DNA from: a bacterium
GTDB lineage: Bacteria; Patescibacteriota; Microgenomatia; Levybacterales; UBA12049
DNA: 6,720 nucleotides
Direction of reading: 5' to 3'
Assembly: GCA_021813005.1 (NCBI GenBank)
Contig: JAKAMH010000051.1
Location: 1-6,720, forward strand
The notes under the pieces: generated by a model
Database searches by the model: none
What the model was told of the DNA's origin: nothing
Seen by the model: only the letters and a program-made list of their open reading frames with translations
Shown here: one piece after another, positions 5,607 to 6,720 of the stretch
Layout: each line of letters starts with the position of its first letter
Numbering within the stretch: position 1 is the first letter of the stretch
Position numbers and translations under genes: made by a program

Positions 5607-5885
5607 CTATTTTGAAAGTGGCGTCAGGGCAATAACTCGCCTCGCCAATCCGGCAGCAGGCCCTGGTCTCTCCGCAGCAGTCTCCGTCCGTCGGACAAAT
5701 GTCCCCACCGGCTGAAAACATTCAGCATCTTCTGGGATCGACCCCCGGATGAGCCCATTTTTCGTCCGGCAATATCCTGCCTCAATCTCTCCGCGACTCG
5801 TGGCCACAAATCCAACCGGATTTCCGTCTACTCTTTTTGGGTCAAACCATTTGCAGTCTCCGCAGCAGGGTTTCTCAGCCGACAT
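5607..5885 (-). CDS. Small cysteine-rich protein of unknown function
   Basis: 92 residues from the chosen ATG at 5885 (MSAEKPCCGDCKWF). The first two thirds have a pattern CxxC-x-WF (Cys8, Cys11), GYC (Cys39) and ECFQP (Cys56), with an extra Cys7; four cysteines so spaced could hold a zinc ion or an iron-sulphur centre (inference). I recognise the pattern 'CxxCxWF...GxC...CxxF' from small uncharacterised bacterial proteins, without a known role. The last 25 residues are rich in Ala, Pro and Arg and look disordered. There is no signal peptide or membrane segment. The frame continues upstream to a TTG at 5921 and an ATG at 5897, but these lie in the -35 and -10 boxes of a good promoter, so 5885 is preferred. 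The predicted mRNA starts one base before it. The gene lies 44 bp after dedA on the same strand. Confidence 0.75.
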   Translation of the reverse strand: MSAEKPCCGDCKWFDPKRVDGNPVGFVATSRGEIEAGYCRTKNGLIRGSIPEDAECFQPVGTFVRRTETAAERPGPAAGLARRVIALTPLSK

Positions 5886-5892
5886 TTTATTT

Positions 5893-5921
5893 ATCATACC
5901 GGCCCGCTTTTTGTAATGCAA
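5893..5921 (-). promoter_or_regulatory. Promoter of the small cysteine-rich protein gene (leaderless)
   Basis: The minus strand has TTGCAT (5921-5916), exactly 17 bp and TATGAT (5898-5893). The expected +1 is 5886, one base before the ATG at 5885, leaving no room for a Shine-Dalgarno. It starts just after the dedA stop codon, so this gene need not depend on dedA transcription. Confidence 0.6.
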
Positions 5922-5929
5922 GTACCGAT

Positions 5930-6568
5930 TTATCCGGCTTTTTCCCCGGGAAGTCTCACCTCAATATCGCGCAGTACGCGCCGCCAAGCCACTATCACGA
6001 TGATAAGTGCGACAAAAAGCGTGATAAATCCGACGATCCCGATTGCATGAAGTATACGGGCAAGCAGTATGACATTTCGACCCAAAAGATATCCTAAAAT
6101 CCCGTAGAAGGCAGACCAAGCGATACCCCCGGCGGCATTATAGAAGAGAAAGCGACGCCAACTCATGTTATTGGCGCCTGCCAGAAGGGCCGACCACATG
6201 CGCAGAAACGCCACAAAGCGGCCGAAGAAGACCGTTTTGCCGCCGTGTTTTTGGAAATACTTTTCGGCGTAGGCTAAATGCTCCGGATAAATCTTAATAT
6301 AGCGTCCGAACCTGACCAGGAAACGTTTACCACCGTAGAGACCAAGAATATAACCGATATTATCCCCGATGATCGCGCCCGAAGCCGCGGCGGTAATCAC
6401 TCCCCCAATCGCAAGATGCCCAAGACCGGCATAGACGGCGGCCGCCACGAGCAGCGTCTCGCCCGGAAACGGAATACCGAGAGACTCAACTCCGACGCCC
6501 AGTCCCAAAGCGAGATAGCCGTATGTCTTGAGGAGATGGATAATCTCCGGTGAAGCAAGGGGTGTCAT
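5930..6568 (-). CDS. DedA-family membrane protein
   Basis: 212 residues, typical for DedA (VTT/SNARE-associated domain) proteins of the inner membrane. Features in order: a hydrophobic helix at about 15-30; the re-entrant motif ESLGIPFPGE (Glu28, Pro33, Pro35, Glu37); a helix with GDNIGYILG (68-76, Asp69); the amphipathic part KYFQKHGGKTVFFGRFVAFLRMW (103-125) with conserved Arg117 and Arg123; and two helices at about 148-165 and 175-194, then a basic end. DedA proteins use the proton gradient, and some members (UptA) return undecaprenyl phosphate across the membrane; others affect phosphatidylethanolamine or drug tolerance. Which lipid this one moves cannot be told. The ATG at 6568 is exactly where transcription should start after an extended -10, so the mRNA is probably leaderless. 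The gene is divergent from an antitoxin gene. Confidence 0.93.
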   Translation of the reverse strand: MTPLASPEIIHLLKTYGYLALGLGVGVESLGIPFPGETLLVAAAVYAGLGHLAIGGVITAAASGAIIGDNIGYILGLYGGKRFLVRFGRYIKIYPEHLAYAEKYFQKHGGKTVFFGRFVAFLRMWSALLAGANNMSWRRFLFYNAAGGIAWSAFYGILGYLLGRNVILLARILHAIGIVGFITLFVALIIVIVAWRRVLRDIEVRLPGEKAG

Positions 6569-6574
6569 ATTGTC

Positions 6575-6583
6575 AGTATAACA
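6575..6583 (-). promoter_or_regulatory. Extended -10 promoter of the DedA gene (leaderless)
   Basis: The minus strand reads TG-T-TATACT, then GACAAT, then ATG. The six bases between the -10 and the ATG put +1 on the A of the start codon, the same geometry as at the response regulator gene. No good -35 is visible. Confidence 0.62.
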
Positions 6584-6618
6584 GAGGAAGATACCTTATT
6601 TGGTAAAAAAGTAAGAAT

Positions 6619-6637
6619 TATATCTACAAGAGATGTA
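6619..6637. promoter_or_regulatory. Possible antitoxin operator (imperfect palindrome)
   Basis: TATATCT-ACAAG-AGATGTA pairs at six of seven positions per arm. It lies 22 bp before the antitoxin start, in an AT-rich stretch where its promoter should be. CopG-type antitoxins often repress their own operon through such sites. Tentative. Confidence 0.33.
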
Positions 6638-6642
6638 AACCG

Positions 6643-6652
6643 AAAGGAGGTG
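6643..6652 (+). promoter_or_regulatory. Strong Shine-Dalgarno site of the antitoxin gene
   Basis: AAAGGAGGTG is a near-perfect complement of the 16S rRNA 3' end and stands 7 nt before the ATG at 6660. It fixes the start of the partial gene and shows that the host does use Shine-Dalgarno initiation, unlike most other genes here. Confidence 0.85.
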
Positions 6653-6659
6653 CCATTAT

Positions 6660-6720
6660 ATGAAAAAGCAGCTTAAACTACCAAAATTTAACAATGAGGA
6701 TGAAGAGCGGGAGTTTTGGG
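6660..6720 (+). CDS. CopG-type antitoxin, N-terminal part only
   Basis: Only 20 codons are in the window: MKKQLKLPKFNNEDEEREFW. The pattern 'lPkF..E.EEreFW' at the very N-terminus is typical of CopG-family antitoxins (CopG_antitoxin/BrnA-like), which usually continue with a ribbon-helix-helix DNA-binding domain. Such proteins neutralise a small toxin, often a BrnT-type ribonuclease, and repress their own operon. No toxin gene lies upstream, where dedA runs the other way, so a partner would have to be downstream, beyond the window. The start is supported by an AAAGGAGGTG Shine-Dalgarno. Confidence 0.72.
   Translation, partial: MKKQLKLPKFNNEDEEREFW

Noticed and set aside
5500..5715. Possible small gene after uppP (71 codons, plus strand)
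   Set aside because: The first part is a purine-rich stretch giving low-complexity K/R/E/Q, no Shine-Dalgarno or promoter is seen, and the second half is antisense to the cysteine-rich protein gene. The 5418-5606 gap shows no other gene.
6598..6628. Promoter boxes for the antitoxin gene (TTGGTA or TTATTT with TCTACA or TATCTA)
   Set aside because: Each pairing matches consensus at about three positions per box; a promoter must be near, but its position cannot be fixed from the sequence.

Overview
The window looks like ordinary bacterial chromosome from a small-genome uncultivated lineage, most probably Patescibacteria (Candidate Phyla Radiation), perhaps Microgenomates. This is inference from protein style: a histidine kinase starting MFQRTRLKLTAWYLL, a UppP with the GITELFPVSSLG signature, a CopG-type antitoxin starting MKKQLKLPKF, compact spacing and several genes without Shine-Dalgarno sequences. 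The standard code fits, since TGA ends genes and is not read inside them. No RNA gene, CRISPR array or convincing intrinsic terminator was seen.

Positions 1-2056 (minus strand) hold a signalling and export operon: an OmpR/PhoB-type response regulator, its membrane histidine kinase, and the first 72 codons of a periplasmic adaptor (HlyD/MacA type) whose remainder, probably with ABC transporter genes, lies left of the window. Two promoter-like sites, one before the regulator and one in the kinase-adaptor gap, share the same layout: two 6-bp TTTCAG-like repeats 11 bp apart, then exactly 10 bp, then TATAAT or TATGAT. This is the classic geometry of a PhoB-type operator and suggests that the regulator controls both itself and the efflux genes.

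Positions 2110-3076 hold a divergent pair: an NADPH-dependent FMN reductase (minus) and an HxlR-family regulator (plus) with an N-terminal cysteine. A GTAA-N5-TTAC palindrome overlaps the predicted -35 boxes of both genes. This resembles redox- or electrophile-responsive HxlR/reductase switches.

Positions 3133-4559 contain a complete insertion sequence of the IS1202 (ISNCY) type: an intact DDE transposase, 30-bp imperfect inverted repeats and a perfect 15-16 bp direct repeat of target DNA. It landed directly beside the -35 box of uppP, leaving a TTGACA-N17-TAGCAT promoter intact.

Positions 4605-6568 hold uppP (undecaprenyl-diphosphatase, plus), then on the minus strand a small cysteine-rich protein of unknown function and a DedA-family membrane protein. 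UppP and DedA proteins both serve undecaprenyl-phosphate recycling in other bacteria. The last 61 bases begin a CopG-type antitoxin gene with the only strong Shine-Dalgarno sequence in the window.

A recurring theme is leaderless or nearly leaderless expression. For the response regulator, DedA and the small cysteine-rich protein, a good -10 box lies 6-7 nt before the start codon, so the predicted transcript begins at or one base before it.
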